A DNA stretch of 64,000 nucleotides from Theobroma cacao (lineage: Eukaryota; Streptophyta; Magnoliopsida; Malvales; Malvaceae): the NCBI RefSeq assembly GCF_000208745.1, contig NC_030857.1:17737072-17801071 (forward strand), written 5' to 3'. Each line of letters starts with the position of its first letter. Within the stretch, counting starts at the first letter, position 1. Positions 1 to 12,409 of the stretch are shown here, one piece after another. Under the pieces are notes generated by a model that was not told the origin of the DNA, ran no database searches, and saw only the letters and a program-made list of their open reading frames with translations. The position numbers and the translations under genes were made by a program.

Positions 1-700
1 TTTGATGCTCACACAATTAATAATTTTACAATACACCTGACATTGAGAACAACGAGTACGGACAATTTGTGAATGGTGATGCTGATTTGGATGAAGTTTT
101 GGGGTACCTTAGCATTTTGGGTACTGAATGGAAATTGCACAAGGGTGTTCCTATTTCCTTCAAAGCTAATGCCATGGACAACGACTACAAATTGTGGTAT
201 CATTTCTTAACTGCAAAGATGCTTCTCGAGAAATACTTGAATGATGTGACAAAGGATCGAGCGATCCTCCTATACGCATTTTGATTGGGAAATCTATTGA
301 CATTGGGCAATTGATCTTCAACAACATTATCATGTTTGTCGGGTTGCCACGTGACGAAGTGTGGTGACCATCCTTGATCACTGTCTTATGTTGTCAAATA
401 GGAGTTGTTTGGTCACCTAATGATGAGCTGTTACATCCAAAGATTCCATTGGATGATTGGATCATTAAAGGAAGCTCATTTGCTGCACCTCAACCGTAAC
501 AGCATTCGAAAAATCTCTCCATGCCTCTATGAATGGAACGGCTCGAGCATCACGTAGACCATCTAGCAGATAGTCTAAAAGCCATTGAAAAGATGATGAG
601 GGCATATGCTGAGCATGTTAGCATGGACATAGCTACCTTCCCCACATTGCCCGTTAATCCCACCCGGGATGAGAATGACGATGCTACTATTACGAAAGAT
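1..700 (+). pseudogene. Athila-like retroelement ORF remnant (plant transposon protein domain)
   Basis: Reading on the + strand from about 69 gives a stretch with GTEWKLHKG, LWYHFLTAKM and VTKDRAILLY, then a stop and, in other frames, IGKSIDIGQLIFNN. A second open piece from 533 contains LEHHVDHLADSL and MMRAYAEHVSMD. These are hallmarks of the 'putative plant transposon protein' domain found in the 3' part of Athila-like Ty3/gypsy elements (family knowledge). Several stops and frame changes show it is dead. The same motif family recurs at 16,215-17,200. The 5' part of the element lies outside the window. The family call rests on motif recall, not on a search. Confidence 0.6.
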
Positions 701-1944
701 AAGGATTGTCAATGTTTGCAAGTTTGGGGGAGTATTCTCTTTCTTTACTTTCAGGAACATTGGGGACAATGTTCACTTTTAAGTTTAGGGGGAATTTTAT
801 ATTTTCTTTCATTATATCGTATTTATGTTTAAACTAGTCAATTTGCATGATAGGATCAGGAACGTGTTGAAAGATTCAGTTAGAGTTTGTGCACCAATAA
901 AAATTGATTTATCTATCCGATGATGAAAACCAGTTGCCTTGTTATTCTTTTTACTCTTAACAAGCATGAATATTGTTGTAGTGTTATGCGAAATTCTTAT
1001 GCATATCATCATTTTAGAATGTGAATTCCATATTTGAGCACCATGTTTCTTATACTGTTTCAAGATGTACAGTTAGAGAATGATTATGTGAGTGTGAATC
1101 TTTAAACTATGTTTAGAATTTTAAAATTTGTTTGATCTTTCCTTGAGGTGAAATTCTAGGTGACACTTAGCTAGGAAATGACTTAGGCCATTTTTGGATC
1201 GATTGGGCCTTTCAAGCTAACCTAGTCAAAGTTTATTCCTAATACACCTCTTTGAACCTAAATCTATTCTTTTCTTGGTCAACAATAAATAAATTATCCT
1301 AACTTGTAAATAAATTTTCAATTCTATTACCCTCACTCTTAAGCATGTACATTATTTTAGGAATTATATATGGATCAAATGTTAAAAGGGTAGAAAGGAT
1401 GAGTTGAGAAAAATTCCAACCATGATGTGAAGCATTCATTCTACCAACATCGAAGAAAAAAAAGTTTGGGGGATGTTCAATTGTGAACAAAAAATATGCT
1501 TGATGAACGAAAAGTGAAAAGAAAGAAAAATGTGTACTTGGTGAAGGAAGACAAGGCCATATAGATCCTAGAATAATTATAAGCTTAGGGTGATTTGAAC
1601 TAGAATATATCCATATCATACCTTAAACCTAGTTGAACATTATAAGATGAATAAAGTCCTAAGGATCCATAGCTAAGTGATGGCCTACATTAGCGGAGAA
1701 GGAGGTGAACAAACATATGAACTTTTAAGCTCGTTGAGATTTGCGTGGACATAACTTTTTCTGAAGTGCATGATGTTCATTATAAAAAATTTCACATGCA
1801 CATGGAATTCCATTCAAAAAATGAGCTTACACTTGGATGAAACATGAACTTAGATAATATCCATGTTTTATTTTGAGCTTAATTGGAAGACAAGGTAATT
1901 TATGAGGAAATTATAGATGATCAATGAATTGGTGCATTCTCATA
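701..1944 (+). other. 3' non-coding part of the Athila-like element, with polypurine-like tracts
   Basis: No gene is visible. At 758-795 there is a CATTGGGGACAATG-type palindrome followed by AAGTTTAGGGGG, the conserved signature that follows the last ORF in Athila-like elements. A second purine tract, AAAGTTTGGGGGATG, lies near 1,458-1,474 and could serve as the priming tract. Positions 850-1,240 are similar to 15,540-15,880 (shared words include GAGCACCATGTTTCTT-like and TTTAGAATTTTAAAATTTG-like stretches), so both tracts come from the same element family. Confidence 0.5.
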
Positions 1945-3556
1945 GTTGATGTCTTCAACTATGTTGTTTCATTTTAGTTTTTAATTAAGTAGTTTTAAGA
2001 TAGCTTTTATGTTTTTAGTTAACTAGTTTAAAGCATGTGAACTAGTTTAATTCAAGTAATTTTAGTTTATTTTCATGTTGAAAGCTCTATTTTAAGCCAA
2101 TGCCGATTTAGTCCTTGTGTTTGTAGGTTTTCATATCGCATAAAGTTAAATGGTGATGAACTTTGCAATGGAGATTAAGTGCAGATTTTCACTGAACATA
2201 TTGAGGTAATTCAACATAAGTCGAGCTAAAAAGATCCAATTAATGTGATTCTTGAACTATAGGAAAATTAAGAGGCAGTCCTACAACTTTTGTGTTTACC
2301 ATTTTACCCAGATCAACCTTGAGGTAAGAGAAAATCGTGTTTCAAGATAAGGCACTACAGTAAACTGCATCAAGGTAGCACAAGCAGTGGCGCCACGACC
2401 TTGGAAAGCTCAAGGCTGCAATGCCCAGGTAAAGCATCATGGCTTCCACACAAAAATGTGAGAGTCCAACACCACAACACCCAAGGAGCGCCATAGCTCT
2501 GGTTGAGAAACCAACAAAAAAATATATAAGGTAGGAGCACCACGGCACCCCTAAACCAAGGTCACGGCGCTGTGACATGGATTATTAAAGTGCAGCCAAT
2601 TAGGAAATGAGTTTTTAGGGTTTTTTGGAGGCTATAAATAGGTGATTTTTAGTAGCTGAAAGAGAAGACTAAGAGCGGCAATGAATAGCAGTTTTTGAGA
2701 GAAAAGAAAGGCTCTCTAACGAAAGAAACGAGAAGAAATTGAAGGCAACTGAAGATCAAGAATCAAAAAAGGTTTTGATATTCCTTTACTCTTCAATTCT
2801 TTCTTGTTCTTTTGCTGTAGAAATGATCTTTTCTCTGGAATTAATTATGTTTGTTGTAGAAATAATGATAAACTAAATTTGTTTTCTAAGATTAGGGGTT
2901 ATTTTTTTATGTAATTTGAACATATGATTCTCATTGCGTAGTTTTGATAGATGATGCGTGGTTTATTCAATTTTGTACTTTTTGCTTTTTATTGGTTGAT
3001 CACTAGTTAAAATGTCTTAGGTCACTAAATGCAACTCGACAAAAGGAATTTAGAATAAACCATTGTTTTGAATAGCCTATATTTGATTCACTTCTAAGTT
3101 AGGTGATAGTTTCGTATTTAGGATAAACATATACCTAAATATCTTAAGCAGCCATAACACGAACGTAATGAATCTTTTTCTAATTAGTTTTGGAAAGGTA
3201 TGTATGCACAATCTCGATAAAAACTTGTATATAATATGGATTCTAGGTTAGCTATGTATCCCATTACTCTAAGTTAAGAAGAATGATTTAATTCAAGTGA
3301 AAATTTGAATAATACGATAATCCTTGGTTTTGAATTAATATTTCTCTTAGTGAAATTTTATTGTTCGTTATTTACTTAGTTAATTAACCACTTTTAGTTT
3401 AAATAATCATTTGAAATTGAGTGTTTAGATAAGACTAACTTTGTTATAAATTTAATACTTACCGAAAAATAAGTACGAATCTCTATGGGAAATAATATTC
3501 AACTTACCTTTATATTATTTGTACAACCATATGCACTTTCGTATAGTAATCCGACA
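1945..3556 (+). repeat. Athila-like LTR (3' LTR of the element at the left edge)
   Basis: The segment ends in ATCCGACA followed by flanking DNA that matches the 3' flank of the CYP716 genes. It shares blocks with the LTR at 7,473-12,376: a stretch near 2,285-2,310 (ACAACTTTTGTGTTTACCA) matches 7,820-7,840, and GGATTCTAGGTTAG at about 3,238 matches 12,073. A TATA-like CTATAAATAGG lies near 2,632. The left border is approximate, placed by comparing LTR lengths (about 1.4-1.6 kb). The element therefore sits just downstream of CYP716 copy A. Confidence 0.5.
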
Positions 3557-3824
3557 ACAAAGACATATAATAAAATTTTAACTTCTCATCGATGAAGAAA
3601 AGGCGTTCCTATGTATATCCATTGGAAGTTATTTCGGAATCTAATTAGCTTGGAGCATAGGATTTAACTAAAAATATATACCAATTATAAAAACAACTGA
3701 AACAAGATGACAGTTCAACTTATTTTAAGAACTTACCATGCATAGATATGGAAATTGCATGCTTACGGAAAATAGGGAGACACCAAAGATTTATTTATTC
3801 TATTTAATGTGTCAGCCTTGATGC

Positions 3825-5528
3825 TCATGCGGCTTGGAGCTTAATGGGAAGACCCTCCTCTGGAATGGGTGAAGGACTATAGAAAATCTTCTCATTGGGA
3901 TTCAGTTTCTCCCATTTGAATCTGGTGACCAGGTTGTGTATGAAAGTGAGGATTTCCAGTCGGGCATACTCCTTCCCAGGGCACATACGAGGACCTCCAC
4001 CAAATGGAACATATGTGTAGGGTGCGGGACCATTTCCTTCAAACCTTGAAGGATCAAACTTCTCTGGATCTGGGAAGTACTTGGGGTTCTTGTTTGTTGA
4101 ATGGACAGTCCAGAAAGCCTGAAGCAAATGAAGAAAACAAATAAGGGTATAGGAAAGTACTGACCAGTAGATGGCTAGATAGGAAGGATAGATTCTTTAA
4201 AACTACAAAATCATGAGAATGACATGATGATTTTTGCAATGGAAACACAGAGGTATTACCTTCCATCCCTTTGGAATCGTATAACCTGCGTAAGTAAAGT
4301 CGGTGATGGCCTCTCTAAAAGCTCCATTAGCAGGTGGTGCCAGCCTCATCGCTTCGCATACTACGCACCACGTGTACTTCATCTTCTGAATATCTTCCCA
4401 TCCCAATGGTTCTCCAGGCCCTTTGGACCTTAAGATATCATTTTGTTCTGCAATTAACCCAAAAAGATGAAATATTAATTAATTGCCCGAATATAAATGT
4501 TAAGTATATTAGTAATTTGTAGGAGTCGACGAGTCACCTGGTGCTAAAATCTAAAATAATGACTGACTAATTTGCATACCTTCCAACACCCTGTTATATA
4601 CGTCAGGATAGTCAGAAAGATAGCTAACGGTGAAGGTGATTGCGGTACTTGTTGTGTCATGGCTTGCAATAAAGAAGCCTACAATCTTGTTGAGGATCTC
4701 TATCTCAGTCATACCGTCCATCAGCATGCTATCCACTATGTCTGAAGCAACCGTCATTCCTTTCTTTAACAGCTCGTTTTTCTTCTTGGTAATGAAGGCT
4801 AAAAGCTCTCGGCGGATCACTTTGCCTGCTTTCACGGCGCGATTGAATGTTGTTCCAGGAAGATCAATGGGTACGGAAATGAGACCAGCAGTCGCAAAAG
4901 CGAAAGGCTTGGCAAAATTTTCGATCTCTTCCTTTTGTTGAACACTCATGAATAGACGACAGGCGAGTGAGAAGCCGTACTTCTTGGAAAGAGGGGAAAC
5001 TTGGACTTGATTGTAGGGGGACCAATATTGGTCTAGGTGCTCCTTTGCCATGACATCCATTACGGGTACGTAACGTTGAAGTGACTCTGGCTTGAGCAAA
5101 GGAAGCAGATATGTCCGAAGAATAGTGGATTCTTCTTCGGAAGAATTATCAACACTGGATGGATCCAACAAAGCTTTCTTCATGGAACGAGGCCACCAGG
5201 CGGTGACATACTTGTTGTGGCCAGAGAAGAGGAACTTGTTGCCAGCAGCACCGCAAAAGACAGCCATGTCCTCTCCGAGCAATGATGTACGGAACACATC
5301 GGGTGAATATTTGGTACTTCTGTCATTTATGAATTTCACAGGAGTTCCCCGTCTCAAACCCAGCACATAATCCAAGGTTTCGCCAATGTATGGGAGACCC
5401 TTTCTACCCGGAGGAAGGTTGGGGGTGGCGGCCCTGGATTTGTACTTATAAACCAAGTAGATGACACCAACGGGCACGTATAAAACTACAAAGTGGACCA
5501 AGTATGGCATCAAACAAGCAATGTCCAT
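3825..5528 (-). CDS. Cytochrome P450, CYP716 family, copy A
   Basis: Three exons on the minus strand, complement(3825-4118, 4260-4447, 4580-5528), with GT-AG borders in frame, give 476 residues, normal for CYP716. An N-terminal hydrophobic anchor (residues about 8-27) is followed by a proline-rich hinge ([14 protein letters not shown]). The I-helix oxygen-binding motif is ASHDTTS (about 288-294), the K-helix ExxR is EAMR (348-351), and the heme loop [10 protein letters not shown] places the ligand cysteine at 425. CYP716 enzymes are ER-anchored monooxygenases that oxidise triterpenes such as amyrins (family knowledge); the substrate here cannot be read from sequence. It is about 90% identical by eye to copy B at 37,125, with the same intron positions. 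No inactivating change is seen. Confidence 0.93.
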
Positions 5529-5672
5529 GACTGCTTAATTAATCTTTCACCTTACCTTTGCTACTTTAATTAACAAGGGTGTTACACACTGGAGTGGCGA
5601 ATGAGCCCAGAATCAGCTACAAAATATATATAAGAAGGAACTAATGGACATTCATCTCACATCTGGTTGCCA

Positions 5673-5680
5673 TATTTATA
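5673..5680 (-). promoter_or_regulatory. TATA box of CYP716 copy A
   Basis: TATAAATA on the minus strand lies 145 bases upstream of the start codon. The sequence around it (CTATAAATATGGCAACCAG) is shared with the copy B promoter at 37,018. Between this TATA and the ATG, copy A carries about 50 extra bases that include TATATATA. Confidence 0.7.
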
Positions 5681-5699
5681 GTCAATTGCCCATGGATTG

Positions 5700-7025
5700 A
5701 GTTAGTATAACAAACGAAAATTTTTTCAGCTTTCAAATTTTGACAAAGTTGGCAAAACGTTGTTTGATTCGGAATTTTAACAGCTGTCAAATTTTGCAAC
5801 TTGTTCCCACCCTAAGTTATTACTTTAACAGATGTATAATCCTCTTGCTTAAAAGTAGAATTTAAATTCGTCTTCTCCCAATTATAAAAAAAAAAAAAGA
5901 AAAACTGTTACTTTTGCAACTTGTAGTTCATTAGAATTTTACCTCATGTCGTGTGACACGTGATTCTTGATTTAGAAGTGATAAATGTACTTGATTTTAT
6001 ATCTTTAATATTTCTGTTGGATCCTATTCCCTTTTGCTTATTTTAATAATAATTTAGTATAATGGTCAATTTTGCAGGCTAATGCATTATTAATATAGTT
6101 TTGTTATATTTATGAGCATTATATTAATAATAATTAGAATATGTTCATGTTGCATGCTTCATGAATTATTAATATAGTTTTTATATAATACCCTATGAAT
6201 GACACATTAGAGTACGTAAAACTTGATAAGTGAATATTAAAGTTAAGAAAATTATAAGGTTGGTAAAGTCTGTATTGGATCTTTCTATTCAAAAATACAA
6301 TAAGAGCTTATATTTTACAGGTTAATTACGCTTTCAGTTCTAAACACTTGCACGTTATTCACTTTCAAGTTTAAACGGTAGAGTTATATACCATAAGTCC
6401 TTTCATCGTTTATATTTAATACAGTAATAATGTATAATTTTCATACCCTATCATGTCATCGTAAAGTGTCAGTTTATTATAAACGTAAAGTTTAAACTTT
6501 TAAGAATTTAAAAACTAAATATTGATAAGTTTCTTAAAATTTAGTTACATAAAAAATAAATAAAATCATGTTTATTTCTCTTTCAGATCTCTATCACATG
6601 ATATCCCGCAACGACACCACATTGGGAGGCTACTTTCCTACAGTCCTCCGCAAAGATTTGTTTTCACATTGATGTGCTAATTTTGTAGTGATGTTTTTTT
6701 TTTTTTTTTTATGGTTACTTTTAGTTGCATACATGGTTCTTCATGATTTGCCAGCTCTCTTTTATGAGTTAAAATGCATTTTAATGCAATGCAGTAGAAT
6801 ATCAAAATTACCGTTGTTGCAATATTCTGTGTTTTGGAAGAAATTATTGCATTAATTGTGCAAGATAGAAATTTCGATTAAACTATTGCGGATCTTGTTA
6901 CTGTTAATGCTGAAAATTCAAAGGAAAGAATCCGAGATTATTTTTGATGCCAAGAGAAGGGGTTGTTTTAATAATGCTAATGACGACAAGCATTTGGCTC
7001 AAGCTATTACTATTACATTGGTTAA
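5700..7025. other. Intergenic AT-rich DNA
   Basis: No gene or clear element was recognised. It contains homopolymer runs (A-run at about 5,886; T-run at about 6,690) and a local near-repeat of ATTATTAATATAGTTTT (about 6,086 and 6,167). A short open stretch at 6,856-7,044 resembles no protein I know. Confidence 0.5.
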
Positions 7026-7454
7026 TGTCACGACCAGGCCATGATTGACATGAGGATCGAGCAGGTAAGTCTATTGAGTCTAAGCAAGCCTTAGAACCTG
7101 ATAATAGACGTACAGAATACCTAACATTTATAACCTATGTACATGTTTATAAACAAACCATATCATATGCTCTGTGCCTCAACATGAAGCTCAAACGCGC
7201 TACACATGCTTAATCCAATATATATACATATACATACATACATATATGTATATATCCTTTACAAAATCAGTAAAACAAAATACATATACAGAGTGTGATA
7301 GATGGATGGACAGCGAAGTGGACCCATAAAAAAGGAGACACCTATTAGATGCCATTGGTAACCTACCGGCTTAAAGGTTAGAGTCTGTCTCCAAATACAA
7401 AGGACTTGACATGCAACGAATTTGAAAATACAACAAAATTATTGGGGTGTGACA
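7026..7454 (-). repeat. Short gypsy-type LTR or TRIM-like remnant (about 429 bp)
   Basis: On the + strand it starts TGTCACGACC and ends GGGTGTGACA. On the minus strand this reads TGTCACACCCC to GGTCGTGACA, the usual ends of many plant gypsy LTRs, with TGTCAC/GTGACA inverted termini. There is no coding content. The five bases on each side (GTTAA and AAATT) do not match, so a clean target-site duplication is absent, or a border is wrong. Confidence 0.4.
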
Positions 7455-7472
7455 AAATTATAAAGTTATTTT

Positions 7473-10400
7473 GTCACATTTTGGGGGCTTTTGTAGCTAA
7501 GTCTTTGAGATTTTAGATCTGAAATTAAGTATTTTAGTTATTTTTCTTTGTTAAGTTCAATTGCATGTTGATGAATTTAGTTTAAGTTATTTTAGTTTAA
7601 TTTTATGTTAAATTGCCTTAAATTACTTTGCATTTAGTTGTTGCTAATCTATTTGATTGCTTTCATATGAAAATTGATGAAAAGGCCTTATTTGGTGTGA
7701 ACTGTGCAAGTATGGTTAATGCTTCTCCCGCACATGTTTTAGTATTTTAAGCATATCTTTCAATTTATAATTCCAAATGACGTGATTTTTTATCATTAGA
7801 AAGATAAGAGATAAGGCTACAACTTTTATGTTTACCACTTTACCCAGTTCGGCCTGAAAGAAGGTGAAATCATGTCACAATAAGAAGTAGTGCAGTAGAG
7901 ACAACATAAGAGAGGAGCACCATAGTGGCACCCGACAGTAGGGTGCCGTGGCAAAAATCTATTTTTGACACGATTTTGGAAACTTGGGCTTTTAAAGCCT
8001 AATTAAAAGATCTTTTTCAGAGGTTTTGAAGGGAGGAAACAGCAAGCAATTTTTTTGGAGAAAAAAAGCCAAAAACAAAGCAAGACAACTTGAAGGAGAA
8101 TCAAGATCACAAATCTTCGACTATTAATTTTCTCTCTCTACTTTTGTGCTTTTTTTATTTTCTTTGACTTGGATTAATGGCTAATTTTCTTTGGATGAAG
8201 TTTTTATTAGGTACTATGAGCTAAACTATTTTTCTAGGATTGTGGTAAATTTCAACATGTAATTTGAATAGTTGTTTCTCTTTTATTTACTATGAATGGA
8301 TATAGTTTTGCTTATTCAAATTTGCTCTTAATTCTTTTAATTGCCTAGCCAACATTTAACTAATTTGTGAAATTAACTGAGGCTCGACAAAGAGATTTTA
8401 GATTGCATTAAGGTTCGAATAGTGTATGTACATGTTACTTAGGTAATCTGATTCGTGATTCGGATAGACATACGCCAATTGTAATACATAGCCTGTCACG
8501 ACCCAAAACTCCCCATCGGGCCCGTGACAACCGCCGCGAGGCCTCAACAGACATTCTTCATCTCGAATGCCGATTGAAACCTCGCAAGGCTTAGCATCAA
8601 CTTCCGCATCTCCCCGGTGAGCAACAATTATTAAATCTCGTATTTCAAAAAAATCATAAGTCATTTTCAAATAAGAACAATAAAATATTATTTTTTTGGC
8701 TCACAGGGGTATTTTCGTAATTTTTCGTCAAAAATCTCAAAACTTACTAAAAATGTAGTAGATAAGCAGAAAATATATATTTAATGATTTAAAAACAATT
8801 AAGTATCTAAAACGTTCATTTGAAAGCAAATTGTTGACAACTAGTACTATTCAAAAATAATAAATAAAATATTCTATTTTCTCATAAAATAAATTTTTAT
8901 AGAAATATTCGTAAATAATTTTTCGCACATGAAAGTAAAGTAAAAATTGTATGAATAGAAATACAGATAACCAAAATATAAGTTTTGATCTGCAATGACA
9001 CGTGGGCTCCAATTGACCAAGAGGATGTAAGACTGTGAACTCTTACTTTCTATAATGCAGTTCCGAGCTTAGTTCTCGTCCTACTCGACTATCTACAAAC
9101 TGTCCTGAGCCTGAAAAATGTATAGGAAGAAGGGGTGAGATTTTATAATCCCAGTGAGTAAACAGATACCATCTAAAGTATCTAAAGCCGAGTAAATGGA
9201 GACAATTAAAATAAGTCATCATACCGTAATTTCATTACCTTTCAGTTCATTTCAACCAAATAAAATCAATCCATATAAATCGAGTAATCAACTTGGCTTA
9301 TGAATTTCTTAAAACTTTGGCTCGTGCCAAAACTCATACTCGGTGATACCTTGCGCAGGGCATCTAACCGAGTCCGCCAAGGCTGTTAAAATTTTGTATA
9401 CACTTAAAATATATTTTAGTTTGAGAAAAATACAGCCGTTCCTTGGCGTTGGCTGAGTTCCCCTTCACGTGGTGGTTTGGCGTGAAGTGAACCCTAAGCT
9501 TTACCCCAGGAGATACCCTACGCGCCTCTCCGTTCGAGGTAATAATATAATGGAGTTTACCGTGCCCCTCTAATAGGCTGGTCCACGGAACCCCCTCTGC
9601 AGTAAATAATTAATATATACTCCACCAATTCAATAAAATTCATTCTAGCATGGCATGGCAATTTATCGCAATCTAGCCTCTCAAGGCTGAATACACAATA
9701 TAAATAATTCTGACACCAAAATCAGTTTAGCCATTCATGCTCATATATTGTCATAAGCCATTCAATTTAAAACCATAAATTTACAACACAAGCAGGCAGT
9801 CTCCAATTACTCTATTTTCAAAACCAATATTCGATTTTTCAGAAAATTTATAAAATCATTTTATAAAATCACAATTTCTCTTAAAACATAGCAATTTACC
9901 ATTTAAACTCATTTTTTTATAAAATCACACAATTGTATAAAACTACTCTAGATAATTAAGACGATAATAAGTTTACTCACAGTATTAGGAGTAGAAATAC
10001 TCCTATCTTCCGCCCTCGGGTGCAGTCTCTTACCCGAAACAATTGACTCACCACCTATCCATAATCCATGACACAAAATTCAGTAAATTGTGTCAATTTA
10101 TCATAAATTATTTCAGGCTCTTATCCATGCGTATGCACTAGATAGGATTTGAAATGTCTAGACAATCGCTTAATTGCGGTGTCCGACCTAACTCGCCTAT
10201 ACACGGTGTAAATTCCTAAAATCCCCAATTCGACTCCAATTCCATCCATTTCAATTTCAATTATCCAATTATATCCACAATACCTCAATGACTGTGAATT
10301 TGGTCCAATTTATCAGTCCGGACTATAAATTACGCTTTTACCCCTAGTGGGTAAAAATTTCAATTTATTGCACCGAAAATTCCCATTTAATTTCCAACCT

Positions 10401-12376
10401 CATAATTCATCATTTTTCCACCCAATTCTCTTAAAATAAAGTCAACCTCATCCTCACATACCATTGGCTAGATTCGGCCTAGGGAAATTCATGGAGAAGA
10501 TAAATATTTTTCTTGTTGTTTTACTCATAAACATGCTAAACTAACACTAAACACTAACATAGCTCAAAATCAAATTTATCTAACAACTTTCTCTCTCTAA
10601 ACCCATATGACCAGAATTCAAATCATCCTCAAATCACATGATTCAACCATGAAAAATGATGGAAAATGCATGGGAAAGGTAAAGCACAAGACAAATTTAA
10701 GAAATGTTACCTTTTTTCACTTGATTTTTGAATTTCCACCTATTTTCCCTTTAAATTTCTTAGCTAGGGTTTTATTTTCTCCTTTCTCTCTCTTGTTTCT
10801 TGCTTGGCCGAATGTTGAAGAAGAAGAATGGGTGGGCTGATTTTTTTATGCCTTTTTTATTGTTTAATGAAATAATATTATTTTATTCATATTTTAAATA
10901 TTTTATTAATTCATTTTTTTTTCTAGCCATCCATTTGTCCTACTTTTTCCACCATGCATTCCCTTTGACTTATCCAAGTCTTAAGTGAAATTTCCAGATT
11001 TTTCCAAAGTTTTGGTGGAGCAAATTCTTCAAAATTACACTTTTGCCCCCGAACTTTTCAAAAATTACATTTTTGCCCCAAAAATTGAAAATTTGCCATA
11101 ATGCATAATTTGCACTCCTCATACTCATTTCACACTCCAAATAATTAAATTTGATCAAAATCCTTTCAAAAATTAAATTTTTGATTTCGAGTGGCAAAAT
11201 TACCATTTTACCCTTTTACTCCAAATTATACCGAAATTAAAATTTTTCACTTCTAAACCTCAAATCTTACTCCAATAAGTCAAATGGGGCCAAAAATATT
11301 TTCTAAAAATTCCCATTTTGTCCCTAGGTGGCAAATGACCATTTTACCCCTAGATAGCGAAAATTTCGGTTTGACTTCAAATTGATCCTCGAACTCCGAA
11401 TCACCATATTAACCCATTCTGGGACTTTAAAATTCTTAATTTCATCATAAATTCTCTATTTGATCTAGTTCGAGGTTTAAATCAACTTTGTTGTACGTCT
11501 AGGTACAATACCGACTTTTGTAAATTTTTCAAGACTCTCTTAGCATGTAAACATACTATCCACCACATGTATGTCATGAAAAATATTTCTGTAGAGTAGG
11601 GCTTGTCATCTTCTCCCCCACTTGGATCCACCATATGATCCTTCTTCTTGATTGATTTCGACATCCGACTAAATATTAATATTTTAATATTATTTTATTA
11701 ATAAAACATTATTTTATTCTAAAAATTTTATCTTATCTCCTTGGTACCCAAAATATCTTATTATGCCTCACTTGACTTCCAAATCGCCTTTTATCTCACA
11801 AATTCTCCTCCGATAAAATTATTATTATTTTCTCACTTGCGAAATATTTTATCCTAAACTACTCTTTTCGTCTTTTATCACTTCTAAACATTTTAATTGA
11901 CCTCAATTTGCATTCGATCAACTTTATTTATCACTATATCAAAGTATGGGATATTTCATAGCCAAATTAAAACACTAGTTTAATGAACCTTATTTAATTG
12001 ATATAGACATATAGTGACCCAATTAAGTTAAGTATTTGTGCAAGCATCTCGACAAAGACTTATACATAGCTTTGGATTCTAGGTTAGTAGAACCACCCAT
12101 GAATGTAAATAATAAGATAAGCTAGTATTAAATGAAGTGTTGAATGAACCCGTAATCCTAGGCTTTAATCTATTGCCTTTCTCTAATGAATTTTTAATTT
12201 TTATTCATTAGTTTAGTGTTTCCTTAAATTTAGTTTTAATTAATTGTCTAAAACATCAAGTTACTTGAATAAGATTAATTTGTCATAATTTTAATACTTA
12301 GTGAAGAATTAGGAGCAAATCCATGTGGGATACGATTCTGAACTTATTGTCTATACTTGCATGTGCAAAATCGACA
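7473..12376 (+). repeat. 5' LTR of a second Athila-like element, split by a nested insertion
   Basis: The segment starts TGTCACATTTTGGGGG and ends AAATCGACA, directly before a primer-binding-site-like sequence. Removing the insertion at 8,494-11,958 and its extra target copy leaves about 1.43 kb, similar to the related LTRs at 1,945-3,556 and 12,794-14,338. Shared blocks include TTTATGTTTACCACTTTACCCAG (7,827) and GGATTCTAGGTTAG (12,073). The left border is the least certain part. Confidence 0.5.
8494..11958 (-). mobile_element. Solo LTR of a Ty3/gypsy element (3,465 bp) with 5-bp target-site duplication
   Basis: The segment begins TGTCACGACCC and ends GATATTTCA, flanked by TAGCC at 8,489-8,493 and again at 11,959-11,963. 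The surrounding Athila-like LTR resumes directly after the second copy, so the borders are firm. On the minus strand the element starts TGAAATATCC and ends GGTCGTGACA, typical of long gypsy LTRs of the Tekay/Del kind (family knowledge, not tested). No gag or pol motifs are inside, so this is a solo LTR rather than a full element. Positions 11,483-11,620 match 63,870-63,990 in inverted orientation, showing a second family member in the window. Confidence 0.8.
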
Positions 12377-12385
12377 ACAAGTTTT

Positions 12386-12403
12386 TGGTACCATTGTTGG
12401 GGA
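12386..12403 (+). other. Degenerate primer-binding site
   Basis: TGGTACCATTGTTGGGGA lies about 9 bases after the LTR end and is followed by TTTG. Athila-like elements carry a closely similar site complementary to a plant tRNA 3' end, with GCGCCG where this copy has GTACCA. Three mismatches suggest decay. Confidence 0.55.
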
Positions 12404-12409
12404 TTTGTG

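Noticed and set aside
8398..8670. A 90-codon minus-strand frame
   Set aside because: It spans the insertion junction between two LTRs at 8,493/8,494 and so cannot be an old gene.
11482..11664. A 60-codon minus-strand frame in the long solo LTR
   Set aside because: It lies inside non-coding LTR sequence, and the homologous copy at 63,869-64,000 does not conserve the frame.
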